Assembly: GCA_030765065.1 (NCBI GenBank)
Contig: CM060986.1
Coordinates: 72,967,573 to 73,031,572 of the forward strand
From: Deroplatys truncata
Lineage: Eukaryota > Arthropoda > Insecta > Mantodea > Mantidae
Direction of reading: 5' to 3'
Length of the DNA stretch: 64,000 bases
In this document: one piece after another, positions 42,298 to 53,324 of the stretch
How the letters are laid out: every line of letters starts with the position of its first letter
How positions within the stretch are numbered: position 1 is the first letter of the stretch
Translations under genes and position numbers: made by a program
The notes under the pieces: model-generated
The model's database searches: none
The model's input: the letters and a program-made list of their open reading frames with translations, nothing else
Told to the model about the DNA's origin: nothing

Positions 42298-43968
42298 TTT
42301 TTACTTTCTCTATCACCTACCTGTATTAGGTAAGAGGAAATATTGGATTCCACCCAAAAATTCGATATCGAGATTTCACAGTAAGTACATATTTTAAGAC
42401 CCCTGAATAAAAAAAAGCATTTTTAGAAATGAATCCGTGTCCCCCGTGACCGTGTATGTGTGTGTCTGTGAACAGCATAACTCAAAAACGAAATGCCGGA
42501 TAAACACCAAACTTGATATTTAGGCCCAGTATCTTGAGTATCTATCCATAAGTATCTTAAGATACTATCTTTCACCCCAAACTACCCTTATATGGAAAAA
42601 TTTTCGAAATGTTTTATTATCTTATAAAAATGGTTCTAACAATTTTGATTATGTCATGTATTTAAAGATATTTACGTGAAAAATAAAATATATAACCTCA
42701 ATTTTCTGAGAATATACCGTGAAGTTCTCTTCAGTCGAATGGAACTTTATATAATTTCCTATAACGGTTAAGCCATAAGTTATAGACAAAAACATTCTGC
42801 ACAAAAATGTAGATCTTTTTTAAACACACATTTAATTTCAAACAAATGTTTCTACGGCGTCAGCCATATTCGAAATATCCGTTACCATTGGTTGAACTTT
42901 ACAATACGTATAATTTTTTAAAGTGCTGTCGCTAATTGGTTGTTTCTCGCGATATCATGGAAAAAGTATGGAATTTCAAAGTCGGCATATAGCGACGTCT
43001 GACTATCGATTCTGTTTTCTGTATCCCCCTTTGTCGCGGTATCGTTCGTGTTATCTTATTTGCTGAGCGCCTGTTATTGTATTACTAGTTTGAATTTTGG
43101 GTTTTTTGTCCTCCGGCTAGCTATTATTACAAGTCGAGCAAATCTCTTAAACAGGGTGTGTAAACGAAAAGGAGTTGTTACTAAAAGATAACACTGATAA
43201 AAGAATTTGTTTTTACACTTTTATTGCCGTCACAATTAATTAATTTCACATAATTACTCTTAATACACGCCCGACTGAAACTGTTATATTTTCAAATGTA
43301 ACTATAATCGCTTATTTGCCGCTCATTATTAATTCTAGTATTTCACATTTTGTAACTAACTTTACGACGCGAGAGATTCTGTAGAACTGCGCGACGTGTA
43401 ACCCGTGAATGATTCTGTTGAACTGTGTGTACCCGTCTCTGGCACGGAATTTATACTCCCTCACCCCGATATGCCTAAACATTATAACAAAGCTGCTATT
43501 GGTTAATAAAACGCGCCAACATTAGCGTCTATTTTTATATCCAATCAAAATTACGAACACATATGCTCTAGGGAAGATATTCCCTCCATTTCTACAGAAA
43601 AGCGCACTAATCTGACGTCATTTGCTTGTCTCTTCTAATTAATAAACAACTCACCCCCTCGCTCATTGTTATCCGCTCCTATTGTTAGTTTCAGTGAGGT
43701 CGTGTAAACTTATTTCCTAACAATGCTTATAATTAACAAACATCTCAAATCATTGCCATACAATAATGCTAATTTACACTACAATCACTTTGGTATTTAC
43801 AGTGTTGTGATATAAAATACTGCCTCACCTTGTACCTACAATGAAATGTGTAATGCAACTATTTCTTCAAATGTTTATTTCGAATTATGATGTAAGAAAA
43901 ATACGCTTTCGTAGGAATAGTCTATAGTACATAGCTATATAAAATAAACGATGAATGTAACACATCAA
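42298..43968 (+). repeat. R1 repeat, forward, split by a solo LTR
   Basis: Starts ACTTTCTCTATCACC, with all forward landmarks to 'gtatccccctt' at 43031. Resumes at 43828 with CCTTGTACCTACAATGAAAT and runs to about 43968. The combined length without the insert is about 0.87 kb. Confidence 0.75.
43032..43827. mobile_element. Solo LTR, 796 bp
   Basis: Begins TGTCGCGG and ends CTGCCTCA (TG..CA), flanked by the perfect 4-bp duplication CCTT at 43028-43031 and 43828-43831. Removing it restores the R1 consensus CCCCTTGTACMTAC. It contains an AATAAA at about 43643. No internal region or second LTR is present, so it arose by LTR-LTR recombination. A 4-bp duplication is compatible with gypsy. It is not related to the LTR at 9712. 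Confidence 0.82.
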
Positions 43969-43989
43969 CTTGAGTGTGTGCGCGTGCGC

Positions 43990-44331
43990 GCCATTTAAGT
44001 TGAGACTGTACAATATCTCCAAAACTAACCGTTGTAAATAGAAATGTCTTTAATATAAGTTGCTTGATATTATGGGGGAAATTAAATGCCGCTAGTCATG
44101 TTTTATTTGGAGGATATTGTGATGGTCATTTTAGGGTCAATTTAATTTGACCCTAATTGTAGGTTCCTATTTTAAAAAACTAAATTGACCCTAAAATGAC
44201 TATCATAACGTCGTCCAAATAAAACACGATTAATGGCATTTACTATCCCCCGTAATATCAAGCAACTTTTATTAAAGATATTTCCTTCTACAACGGTTAG
44301 TTTTGGAGATACTTAAATGGTCCACTCTGTA
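43990..44331. mobile_element. R4 palindromic MITE
   Basis: Two inverted arms of about 150 bp (43990-44143 and about 44182-44331) around a short spacer. Arms share CCATTTAAGT, ATCTCCAAAACTAACCGTTG, TTGCTTGATATTA and TTTTAGGGTCAATTTA. The right end reads, in complement, TACAGAGTGGACCATTTAAG. The left end is clipped. The single strand would form a long hairpin. A half copy is at 28864. Confidence 0.85.
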
Positions 44332-45889
44332 TACATACATGTTGTTACGTCATGTTCCATTACATATTTGTAATACCACATGCTAAGGTTAACTTCAATG
44401 AATGATATTTATAATTCATTACGAAGTATAATACAATTCGCTTTTCATGTGACTATAATATATAATGTTACATACTTTGTAAGTTTTCAAAATTGATTTT
44501 CTTGACAAATATGATGAACCATTTCTTTTTATTTCAACTAAGCCTTTTAATTGATGTGGCCACATTCCATTTACTTTTGTTACTTTTCTCTTTAAGTGTA
44601 TTCTTGCATTATCTAACAAAACGTATTCATGGAAATATGTTCTGTAGTCTGTTCATTCTGTTTACACTTGCATATAGGGTCGTCAGTTATTTTAAATTTA
44701 TGAATTTATTTTCCCATAACCAGTTAATGTTACCTTTGCTTCTATTCTATTAAGTACGGTGCAGAAACAGGGTTTTATATTTCGAATTTGATGTTATAAT
44801 TAGGTATCACTCTATCTCCCGTTTCTCGTAGCTTATGTTTTGTGTTTATTATACATTTCCATATTCATAACTTTTCTCCTCTTTTGCATATCCTCCTTAA
44901 AGCTACTGTTCTTGCGCATTTTTTCAAAGTTTATGTTTAACACAGAATTTCATATAATTATTATTCCACAATCCTGAGGATCAACACATGCGGTTGTTGT
45001 TGTTTTTTTTGTATCTGTTAAGACGTGGTACAAGGCTAACGATATACCTCCCTGTAGCCTGGAATGGAAGAATAGGATAGGATAGGATTAGAGTGGAGCG
45101 GAGCAGAGCAAACCTGTTCTAGCCTACAGCAATCGGGACGGAGCACGTTTCTTTGGTTGTAGAACTGGAGTGTTAGGTTTTTCTCCGAATGCATTTTTAG
45201 CGTGCAGCTCAAAGTAGCATACTTACCTATTATTTTACGTTATATTTTCTATGCACAGGGATCACATACTAAAACTGCGTTCTTCAGCTCCGATCTTTAT
45301 GCAAATAGACTGAAGTAGTGAGCATTTATTCAAAGAATGCGCATGCTCCGAGCAACTTGCTTCTCAAGGAACGAGGTATTTGATTTTCTGGGTAAAAGCT
45401 CAACCTCAATTATAATAGTATATGTTTTAATTTAAATATTCAAAACTTCTGTGAAGAAATGTTTAGAGTTGCACATGCACATTTAACTTCATATTTTGTT
45501 AAACACTAGTATTTAAGCCTAATATTGCACTTCATTACTTTTGAGTTAAAAAACTGACAACCATGTATCAGTGGACATGATAAAATTCAACCTTAAGCTG
45601 GTGTTCCTGCTTTTATTAAAAGACAAGCTAGGAATGCTATGCATGGTTCTCTTCTTAAGGGTTAGAAGCATTGTCATATGCCTCTCTTTAACAATGTGTA
45701 AATGCGCTGCTCCCTGCATGCCCTTAAGCAATCACGTTTGCTAAATTATTGCGCTTGTTCAGAAAGAGAAAAACATTACCACGGTTACATAAGATTTAGT
45801 GAGACATCCTCACAACATTGTAAGGAAATTATTTGATGTCAATATGTTTTGCACCTCTGATTAAGTCTTTGTTTTCTTTATTCCACAGA
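44332..45889. other. Upstream intergenic region, no gene recognised
   Basis: AT-rich; a short GGATA/GGAGC tandem patch lies near 45070-45110. Frames of 61-86 codons have no recognisable similarity. Confidence 0.45.
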
Positions 45890-45989
45890 AATTTACTTCC
45901 GTTTCGAATTGTTCATCACAGCGCTCTCTTTGATGCAGAGTTGTCATTAGCCGATGTAGTCTTTGCATTGTAGATGGCAGGATCATCGG

Positions 45990-46181
45990 TACAGCGTGCT
46001 GAGAATCGCTATATATCGAATCCTAAAGGAAACTGTTTGTCCTTTAAATTTTTCATACAGTACTGTCGACTGTCGGAAGTAGCATATGGAGCCTTGCGCA
46101 TGCGGCCTTGAGCTTTCGAACCTAGCCATCTTCCTAAGGAGTGATTGTTTGCTTGTATAAATTGGAAGTATTCTCTCATTC
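45990..46181 (+). promoter_or_regulatory. UBE2G1-like gene proximal promoter and 5' UTR
   Basis: Within 110 bp of the start codon lie three motifs typical of housekeeping promoters: an ETS-like CGGAAGT (46074-46080), an NRF-1-like GCGCATGCG (46096-46104) and a reverse YY1-like GCCATCTT (46125-46132). A CGCTATATATCG patch lies at about 46008-46019. I cannot place the transcription start exactly. Confidence 0.5.
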
Positions 46182-46227
46182 ATGTCAGAGCCACAGTCCG
46201 CTCTTTTATTACGGAAACAGCTAGCAG
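46182..46227 (+). CDS. UBE2G1: UBE2G1-like ubiquitin-conjugating enzyme, exon 1
   Basis: Codes MSEPQSALLLRKQLA plus the first base of the next codon, then a donor GGTACTG. It matches the N-terminal helix of UBE2G1 (E2 of the Ubc7 type), which in vertebrates and insects begins M-(S/T)-E-x-Q-S-A-L-L-L-R-(R/K)-Q-L-A. This helix contacts E1 and E3 partners. The ATG is the first in the exon and follows a promoter with NRF-1, ETS and YY1 motifs. The exon is in phase 1 and joins to exon 2 without shift. UBE2G1 enzymes take ubiquitin from E1 and build Lys48-linked chains on targets, in the cytosol and at the ER. Confidence 0.93.
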
Positions 46228-46590
46228 GTACTGTAAAAATTGATGTAGTATTACTAACTCAGCACAAAATATAGAAGCTGCGGTAATATTCCTCATTAAA
46301 CTTCACTTAAGCGACCTCGCTCATGTTTGGGCCTAGGTCGCTCGCAGCTGATACAATGCGGAATTGTTTTTGTTTTGAGTGCTGTAACTGTAGTATTGCA
46401 TGAAGCGTTTGCTTTTTAAAGAGTTCCATACCCTAACAAAAAATTAAAACGGCGTTACATGTAACCTCTGTCTTATTTTTAAGTCATTCTAGCTACTGAA
46501 TTGGGATACCTGTCTTGCATGAAATGCTTACAACCATTCTGAAGTTAAATCATGTATTACACGACTATATTCTATTAAAATGTGTTTCAG

Positions 46591-46693
46591 AATTGAATAA
46601 AAATCCTGTTGAAGGATTTTCAGCAGGCCTCATAGACGACAATGACATTTACCGATGGGAAGTACTCATCATTGGACCTCCAGATACGTTATA
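46591..46693 (+). CDS. UBE2G1: UBE2G1-like, exon 2
   Basis: Preceded by an acceptor TGTGTTTCAG after a T-rich tract. Intron 1 is 363 bp. The exon codes (E)LNKNPVEGFSAGLIDDND then IYRWEVLIIGPPDTLY, all but identical to UBE2G1 from other animals (usually DLYRWEV at the single visible difference). NPVEGFSAGL is the early beta-sheet lead-in of the UBC fold, and IIGPPDTLYEGG begins the PxxTxYEGG-type signature of E2 enzymes. The donor is TAGTAAGT, in phase 2. No lesion is present, so this is a live gene and not a retrocopy. Confidence 0.96.
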
Positions 46694-46793
46694 GTAAGTG
46701 TGGATACATGTGCACAAAGAATAAAAGTTTTATCACGTGTATGTTAATAGTGTATGTGGACGGTGTTGACTAATATACCCTGAATTGTTTCAG

Positions 46794-46891
46794 TGAGGGC
46801 GGATTTTTTAAAGCACATCTGCATTTTCCTAAAGAATATCCATTAAGACCGCCTCGGATGAAATTTATTACGGAAATATGGCATCCCAATA
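46794..46891 (+). CDS. UBE2G1: UBE2G1-like, exon 3
   Basis: Acceptor TTGTTTCAG after a 100-bp intron. Codes (Y)[20 protein letters not shown] then [12 protein letters not shown], followed by donor AGTAAGTT in phase 1. This is the central UBC sheet and the HPN tripeptide that lies just before the active-site cysteine. The cysteine itself (GDVCI region), the acidic loop after it that marks the UBE2G/Ubc7 subgroup, and the C-terminal helices are on later exons not found in this window. With 82 codons seen of about 170 expected, roughly half of the protein is here. Intron 3 is therefore at least 17 kb. Confidence 0.95.
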
Positions 46892-47555
46892 GTAAGTTAC
46901 ATCTTATTTTAAGCTGCTGTTGCATGTATTACAAAATGCCTGCTCAACCATTCATGTATCACATTCCCAAAGCAGAAGTGCCAGTGTTTGACATTAGCCT
47001 TCTTTGGTTTGTGTAGAGTTGCATTGTCCTTTATGTTTGTATAGAACCTAGTGCTTAAGGAATGAGGATTGTGCTGTAGTAAAGCATAGCTGTAGCTACT
47101 TGTAGCTTTATGCCAGACCTAATTCTCTTAACCTATTGGGCCTAGATATCCAAAACTTCAGCCATGGAGCGCACAAACTTGGTTCTGTATAGGTTTACGT
47201 ATTGAAATTCATTTGAATCTGCTTTTCATATTCACTATGACATGTACGGATTCTTCAGTTTTAACTGAATCTCAATTGAGAATTGATTTTTGCATATAAC
47301 ACTGAAAGTTTGCACACAAATGCTCATCATACTCAGATTCTATTGAAAGTGCTTAACCATATACAAATAAATGGAACAGAGCTATATAGATAATGCTTGG
47401 CACAGTGTAAAAATCACAGATTATTGGATTAATCTTTCAATAGCCAACATTTAAGATATTCTTGCATGAAGATAAAAGGTAAAGAGTGGAATCCAAATCA
47501 ATCTCATTAGATGTAAACTGGAATTGGTATAAAACCAATTCGACATTATGCTCTA
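46892..47555. other. Start of UBE2G1 intron 3
   Basis: AT-rich intronic sequence. I searched onward by eye for the GDVCIS and HEPGED-type codons of the next exon and did not find them up to 64000. Confidence 0.6.
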
Positions 47556-47559
47556 GTTG

Positions 47560-47894
47560 TGGCCTGCACAGCGATGACGATGTCGTATATTTCCAACAGA
47601 TGTCACTCTATGCAAAACACTAGCTCAACAGATGTCACTCTACGTCACACGCTTGACTAACACAATACTGCCAGCATGTGAATAATTGATGCCACCAAAG
47701 CGTCACAACTTCGACCACAGGGCGTAGCCGAGGGATATTATATAACCTTAGGTTTATGAATTCACGGAAGATTACGTTTAGGTTACTTTTTTTTTATTTA
47801 TATAACCTTACGTTTCTGAATTCACGGAAGTTTAGATTACTTTTCTTTTAATATAAGTTTAGGCTTCTGATATCCTTTTATATGTTAGGTTTAG

Positions 47895-47926
<32 letters not shown>

Positions 47927-48535
47927 GCTTGTTTGAATTAGTTACCAGTGGTTACATCAAAGCACACGAGCATGCTTGCGTTCCTAACCTTACGTTTCTG
48001 GTTCATGGTAGATTAGGATTACTTGTTTTTATATAAGCTTACGTTTCTGAATTCAGGAAAGGTTAGCCTTAGGTTAGGGTTTTTTTTTTATGTAAGCTTG
48101 GGTTAACTATCTACCACTGTTACGGTAAAGCAACTTCTTTATTACACTGTTATTACAATCGAAATAACCTCTTAATAAAATATAATTTGACAAAAACTAT
48201 TACAAACTTAAAACTTTGGTGCATATTCTTTTGCTGCTTTCAATTAGTGCATGGTGCAGCCAGTCTTTGAATGCGTTAAGTTTTCTCAGCAGGAATAACA
48301 CATGAAGAAAAACAAGAAAGAAAAAAAAACACTACTAACAACTGCACATCGCATTTCTGGTGGATTTTCATTTAGGTTGGCAGTTCCCACTATACCTCTT
48401 CTTCAACGAAAAAATGGCTACGTTTGTTTTGTTTCGTACGCGATTCGCCTATATAATTAAAACACCATCGAGGGGCGGGTAGGTGGGCACAAGCTATTGA
48501 ACAGACCACATCTACTTCTAAACTCGCTCACAAGG
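47560..48535 (+). repeat. R2 repeat, copy a
   Basis: Begins with CAACAGATGTCACTCTA units and GGGCGTAGCCGAGGGAT. It then has a degenerate minisatellite built on ACCTTACGTTTCTGAATTCA with T-runs, and closes with 'aaaatggct..cgattcgcctata' and CTTCTAAACTCGCTCACAAG. Same order as copy b. No open frame runs through it. Confidence 0.7.
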
Positions 48536-49139
48536 TAAATTATTTGCTTTTCTTTGGCTAATTTAAGCTACTTCGACGGGCCACAACTAGAGTAGGTTAG
48601 CCGGATTAGTAGGAGGACTTGATAGGTGAGCATGGATCATTCAAGTTTTAATGGACAAACCCTGTGGCCGCAACTGTTCCACTCCTTTACTTCTAAAAAA
48701 TATCCCTCAGCTATGCTATGCGGCTTAGGGTCCTCAATACTGTCTCTGGTATGGACACATATATCAAATCTTATCCGACATGGATTTATGGATACAGAGC
48801 AATATTGTAAACTTTTAAGTTTTAAGGAATATTGTTTGTGTTGGTTATAAGATTCAAGGTAATACATTTTAAATTTAATCTTGCAAAAATTGTGTATATC
48901 TCGTCCAACTTCTAGGTCAGATTTACAGATGTTAAGGTATCATTCTAAAATAAATCCACTCAACAGGAAAATTCCAGGATTTGTAACTTGAGGGTAAATG
49001 AGGCAACTTTACTGTGATATGTATAATTGTAGGCATCCGTAAATAGAATGCAGAAGTGACTACTGTCCAAGTTCATGATGAATCTATTTAACATATCTGA
49101 CAATCTGCTCTTAGTCCTCTTCCTGAGTGAGGAAAATGT
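48536..49139. other. Intronic, no feature recognised
   Basis: Two opposing frames of about 75 codons overlap at 48626-48867; neither is convincingly coding. Confidence 0.4.
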
Positions 49140-49539
49140 GTTATATGTCCAACAGATGTCACTCTCTATCATACGCTAGCTCAACAGATGTCATATCATA
49201 TGCTAGCTCTAAGGCAATGTTGGCAACATGAATAACTAATGCCGCCAAAGCCTGTAAGATACTCAGCCTCAAGGTGTAGCCGAGAGACTGAGGGCCCTCA
49301 GCCTCAAAGCGTAGCCGAGGGATGTTTTTTTAGAAGGAGAGGAGTGTAACAGTTGCGTTCCTAAGCTTAGGTTTCTGATTCACGAGAGTTTAGGTTAGGT
49401 TCACTTTTTTGTTTTTATATATATATATCCTTGTTTTAATTTGTTACCAGTAGTTACATCAAAGCACGTGAGCGAAGTGAGCGTGCGTTCCTAAGCTTAG
49501 GTTTCTGATTCACAGGAGGTTAGGTGTAGTTTTTTTTTT

Positions 49540-49589
<50 letters not shown>

Positions 49590-50036
49590 AGCTTACATTT
49601 CTGAATTCATGGAAAGTTAGCCTTAGGTTTTTTTTTATGTAAGCTTGCGTTAACTATCTACCACTGTTACAGTAAAGGAACTTCTTTATTTAATGGAAAT
49701 AACATATTAATATAACAAACTTTCACAAAAAGAATATAAAGGTTACAATTTTGGTGATAGTCTTTCTTACTATGAATGCGTTGCGTTTTTGTCAGCAGCA
49801 GCACTAAACGAAGAAGAAGAAGAAATTCTAGTAACAACACATTTCATATTTAGCGGATTTCACCTTTTCATTTAGGTTGGTAGTTCCCACTTTGCATGTG
49901 ATTTAGGGAAAAAATGGCTGTTTGTTGTGTTCATAATGCGAATTGCCTATAAAAGTAAAACACCTAAAAGGGGCAGGCAGGTGTGCACCAGCTATTGAAG
50001 AGATCACATCCACTTCTAAACTCACTCTTAAGGTAA
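49140..50036 (+). repeat. R2 repeat, copy b
   Basis: Second copy, with CAACAGATGTCACTCTCTAT, AAAGCGTAGCCGAGGGATG, CCTAAGCTTAGGTTTCTGAT minisatellite units, an (ATT)n tract at 49551-49586, and the end block CTTCTAAACTCACTCTTAAG. Confidence 0.7.
49551..49586. repeat. (ATT)n microsatellite
   Basis: About 11-12 ATT units following a T-run. Confidence 0.9.
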
Positions 50037-50440
50037 TTTATTCACATTCCTATTGCTTTTATAGCCATTTTCCAGGAAGATTAAGGGCAGATTTACCAAA
50101 AATGTCTTAAGTATAGTATAAATTGGAGTAGGAGTAGGAATTATAAAATTATGCTTCTTACTTGGTTCCTTATGTGAAAAAAGTAGGACTTTGTTCCATG
50201 CCTGCTTAATAAATTAGTTCATGGTTTGGCCATTACTTGGCACTTTGTGACTGTGCAGTTTATCCTGAAGAGCTGGCAATGTTTGAAAGAAAACAGTGCA
50301 AGGTCAAAACGAAAAATGTTGCTAGTTATTGAGTATTTTAACTCGTATGCCTCTTAAACGAAGAGAAATAGAAAGGAAAACAATATGAGGAGAGCAGAGC
50401 TATAGCAAGACACAGTGAATCGACAGGGTCTTCTGGTTTT
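50037..50440. other. Intronic, no feature recognised
   Basis: About 400 bp of AT-rich sequence. No open frame, terminal repeat or tRNA-like head is visible. Confidence 0.4.
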
Positions 50441-50457
50441 GAGATTTATGCAAGGTT

Positions 50458-50756
50458 AGAAACTAAAAATTGGAGTTTTATTTATGGACGCTGTTTAACT
50501 GCTGTGATCCTTAGCGTCCCATTCTGTATTGGGTGTGAAAGGCCAGAAAGTTTGCTCAGAGGCCTCTTTATCAGGCTTGAGGTTCTTTTATGTGCCATAA
50601 ATCTATGACATGGAACCACCGGCTTTACTTCGCTTCCGAAGGAAGCCATGCTAAGGATTTTTACACCTGAAAAAATCCATCGCCCTCTGCCAGGTTTGAA
50701 CCTGTGACCATAGGATTTAGAGATTAGCATGATAACCACTACACCACGGACACAAT
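50458..50756 (-). mobile_element. S1 SINE, minus strand, full length
   Basis: Reads from the AAACTC tail (left) to the A box (CCGTGGTGTAGTGGTTATCA on the minus strand) at the right end. The near-duplication ATGCAAGGTT / ACGCAAGGTT lies at 50448-50457 and 50757-50766. It is inserted in repeat R3. Confidence 0.85.
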
Positions 50757-51135
50757 ACGCAAGGTTGGGGATAAGTTTAGGGTAGTGTGTGAGAGAGAGA
50801 AAAAATTGGTTTCAAATAACAAGTATGATATAGGAAATTGTACTGTAAAGGAGGCAAGAGCGAAGTTTAGATGCTCATTCATGATTATGCTTATAGTTGA
50901 GTTCCTAACGAGTGTGATAGAAGTAAAAACAGCACTATTTTTGTGGATTATGGTGATACAGTTAGGTTGGCAGTTTTCTCTGCGCATGTGCAGTATTAAC
51001 AAAATTGAATACTTTGACATATTGTGATGAATTTATTCTAAAAGAATCTGTCTTAAAAAGGGATGGTAGGGGTTACAGTCTGAGCAAATCTTCACATCTC
51101 CTTTTCAAGCCAGTGTTATATGCATTTTTGTTCTT
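50757..51135 (+). repeat. R3 repeat, copy a
   Basis: Shares ordered blocks with 59611-59955: AAGGTT..G, 'taaaggag.c.agag', TTAGGTTGGCAGTTT, 'cttaaaaag.g..gg.', and TCACATCTCCT with 'ttatatgcatttt'. The 50785-51027 frame is not conserved in copy b. Confidence 0.6.
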
Positions 51136-52505
51136 TAAATAACTATTTTTTAGCATCTTAATATTAAGTGGATATGGAACTGTTAACAGGAAGGTAACCA
51201 AAAATATGTCTGAGATCCCTGTAAACTAGGGACAAAAGTGGTGAGCAAGTTTTCTGTTCATAAATACACATTTATTTTAACCTTAAAATGAGCAGGGTTC
51301 AGGCATAGGCCAACATGTTACAGTGAGCTGCATGAAAGGCTCTTGAAGTTTACTCAAATTTATCTGGTTTTAAATGTAGGTCTGTGAATTGATGTCGCTG
51401 TAGTGGAAAAGTAGCATAAACTCAATGTCACAATATTCTAGACCTGTTCCACATTACTTCTTGCACAGAATGTCATTACCTTATAATATACCTGTGTATA
51501 ATGTCAAGTACAAAAATTGTGCCAAAAAGGGCTATAACATTCTACAGTCTTTTTGAGCACTAATACAAATTATGCATATTATTTAAACAGATAAATACAA
51601 GAAAAAGAAGTAATATTTTAAGGTGCCTATTTTCTGGCAAATGATTTGAGCAAGTACATGAGAGAACTACATAATGGATGATACAGATTAAAGTACTGAT
51701 CCTAAATAGGTCCTAAAGTAAAATTATGCTTGACATTAAACAAGAAAGGAGCGTAATGAAGATAGTGGTCAAGGAAGTGATTAAATATGTATTTTTGAGA
51801 TGGTTTATAAGTATTAAATTACCGAAGATATAAAATAGAATTGTCACAATAAAATAAAAATGAATGAGCTTGATAAAAGTCCACATTATACAAGAAACTT
51901 GGGAGAAAACATGTTCTACATTATCTCAATACTGTTATGACATGCACAGATAAGAGCATACATTTCTGCAGTAATTTGGGTCAATATACACAGCTGCATT
52001 TAAAATTCAAAATCTAACCCTATGTATTTCCAATGAGAATTCTAGATAACGTTAGTTATGGCATTGCCCTGGCAAGTACTTTAATTTATTGTGAAACCTA
52101 TATGTTATAGGGATAAAAAAAATCTAAAACATTTAAATTATTGACTCCTAAATGGCTAAACGACTAAAAATTTACAAGGACTGAATGTTGGAATACAAAT
52201 ATGTGTCAGAACATAGGTACTGATTAAGATTGCTTGGACTTGGTTGTCACTCCACAGAAATGTGTGTAAAACAAAAACCAAATATATTTATTCCAAGCAA
52301 TTGTAATAATGGCCATCATAAAAGGTACAACATACTGTTTCTAATTCATCACCGACTTAAGTTAGAGCAAATCTAGAGTGATGTTACAAAGGCTTTTTAA
52401 TTTTGCAGGTTAAGAGCAAACTAGAGTGGCATGAGTACGGGTTTGCTTACAGTATGTAGTTGTGACACTTGTAAGGTTTATGGTTATCTGTGCTGTTAAG
52501 GTATA
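51136..52505. other. Intronic, no feature recognised
   Basis: About 1.4 kb of AT-rich sequence. No exon, TIR or tRNA-like head is visible. Confidence 0.45.
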
Positions 52506-52510
52506 GAAAA

Positions 52511-53324
52511 AAAATCTGATGACTTTCTCTACTCTTGTACAACCTATTTTTACAAACGCTTATTCTCCATATGCTTCATGTTAATGGAGATATCGAGATG
52601 TTAATCTTATTGCTAATTTTCTTGTAGATGCAAGGGGAATTGCTAGGCTTTAAGCGTATAAGTGCTGGTTGCTATGCAGAGTATTCCATTCTATTTGTAT
52701 TACCAGGACAAAAAAAATGAATAACGAATTTGAGAAAAAGTATAAGTATTGGAAAATTTAAGGCAATAAGAAGCAATATCTCGAAAATGGTTCACTCAAC
52801 AACAAAAATGTATATGACATAAATTGTGTATTTTAACACGATCTACATTTTTTGTGTAGTAAAATTTTGTCTATCTCTTATGGTTTACCAGTTATGCAAA
52901 AGTCGTTCACAATGAAAAACACTTTTGGAGACATTCCCAGAAAATTCGAGATATACATTTCATTTGTCATGAAAATATCTTAAACATATGATACTTTAAT
53001 CAAAATCGTTAGAGCCGTTTTTGAGAAAATTAAAATTTTCGAAAAATGTTCCATGTAAAGGGTAGTCTGGGGTGGGGGATTTTCTTGAAAACCTTCGTGT
53101 CGCATCCTTGGAAGATATTGAACCTAAATACCAAGTTTGGTGTTTATCCGACTGTTCGTTTCCGAGTTATGCTGTTCACAGACAGATACACGGACATGTT
53201 TCCAAAAATGCTTTTTTTGGATTCAGGGGGTCTCAAAACATATATTTCTGGTGAAATCCCGGTATCGAATTTTTGGGTGGAATACAATACTTTCCCTACT
53301 TACTATACGTAGTAGAGAAAGTAA
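52511..53324 (-). repeat. R1 repeat, full-length reverse copy
   Basis: Uninterrupted. Opens ACTTTCTCTACTCTTGTAC and closes ACGTAGTAGAGAAAGTAA. It is the best reference for the internal order of R1. Frames at 53046-53373 are shadows that recur in other copies. Confidence 0.75.

Noticed and set aside
48637-48867. 76-codon minus-strand frame (and 74 codons opposite)
   Set aside because: Opposing frames overlap; I saw no reliable family match, splice signals or conservation with the R2 copies.
49370-49520. Insect telomere-type TTAGG repeats
   Set aside because: GGTTAGGTT-like motifs occur but not in tandem arrays. They belong to the R2 minisatellite.
49900-50036. THAP-like start (MAVCCVHNA...) at the end of R2 copy b
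   Set aside because: The first eight codons look suggestive, but stops follow at once and copy a does not keep the Cys residues.
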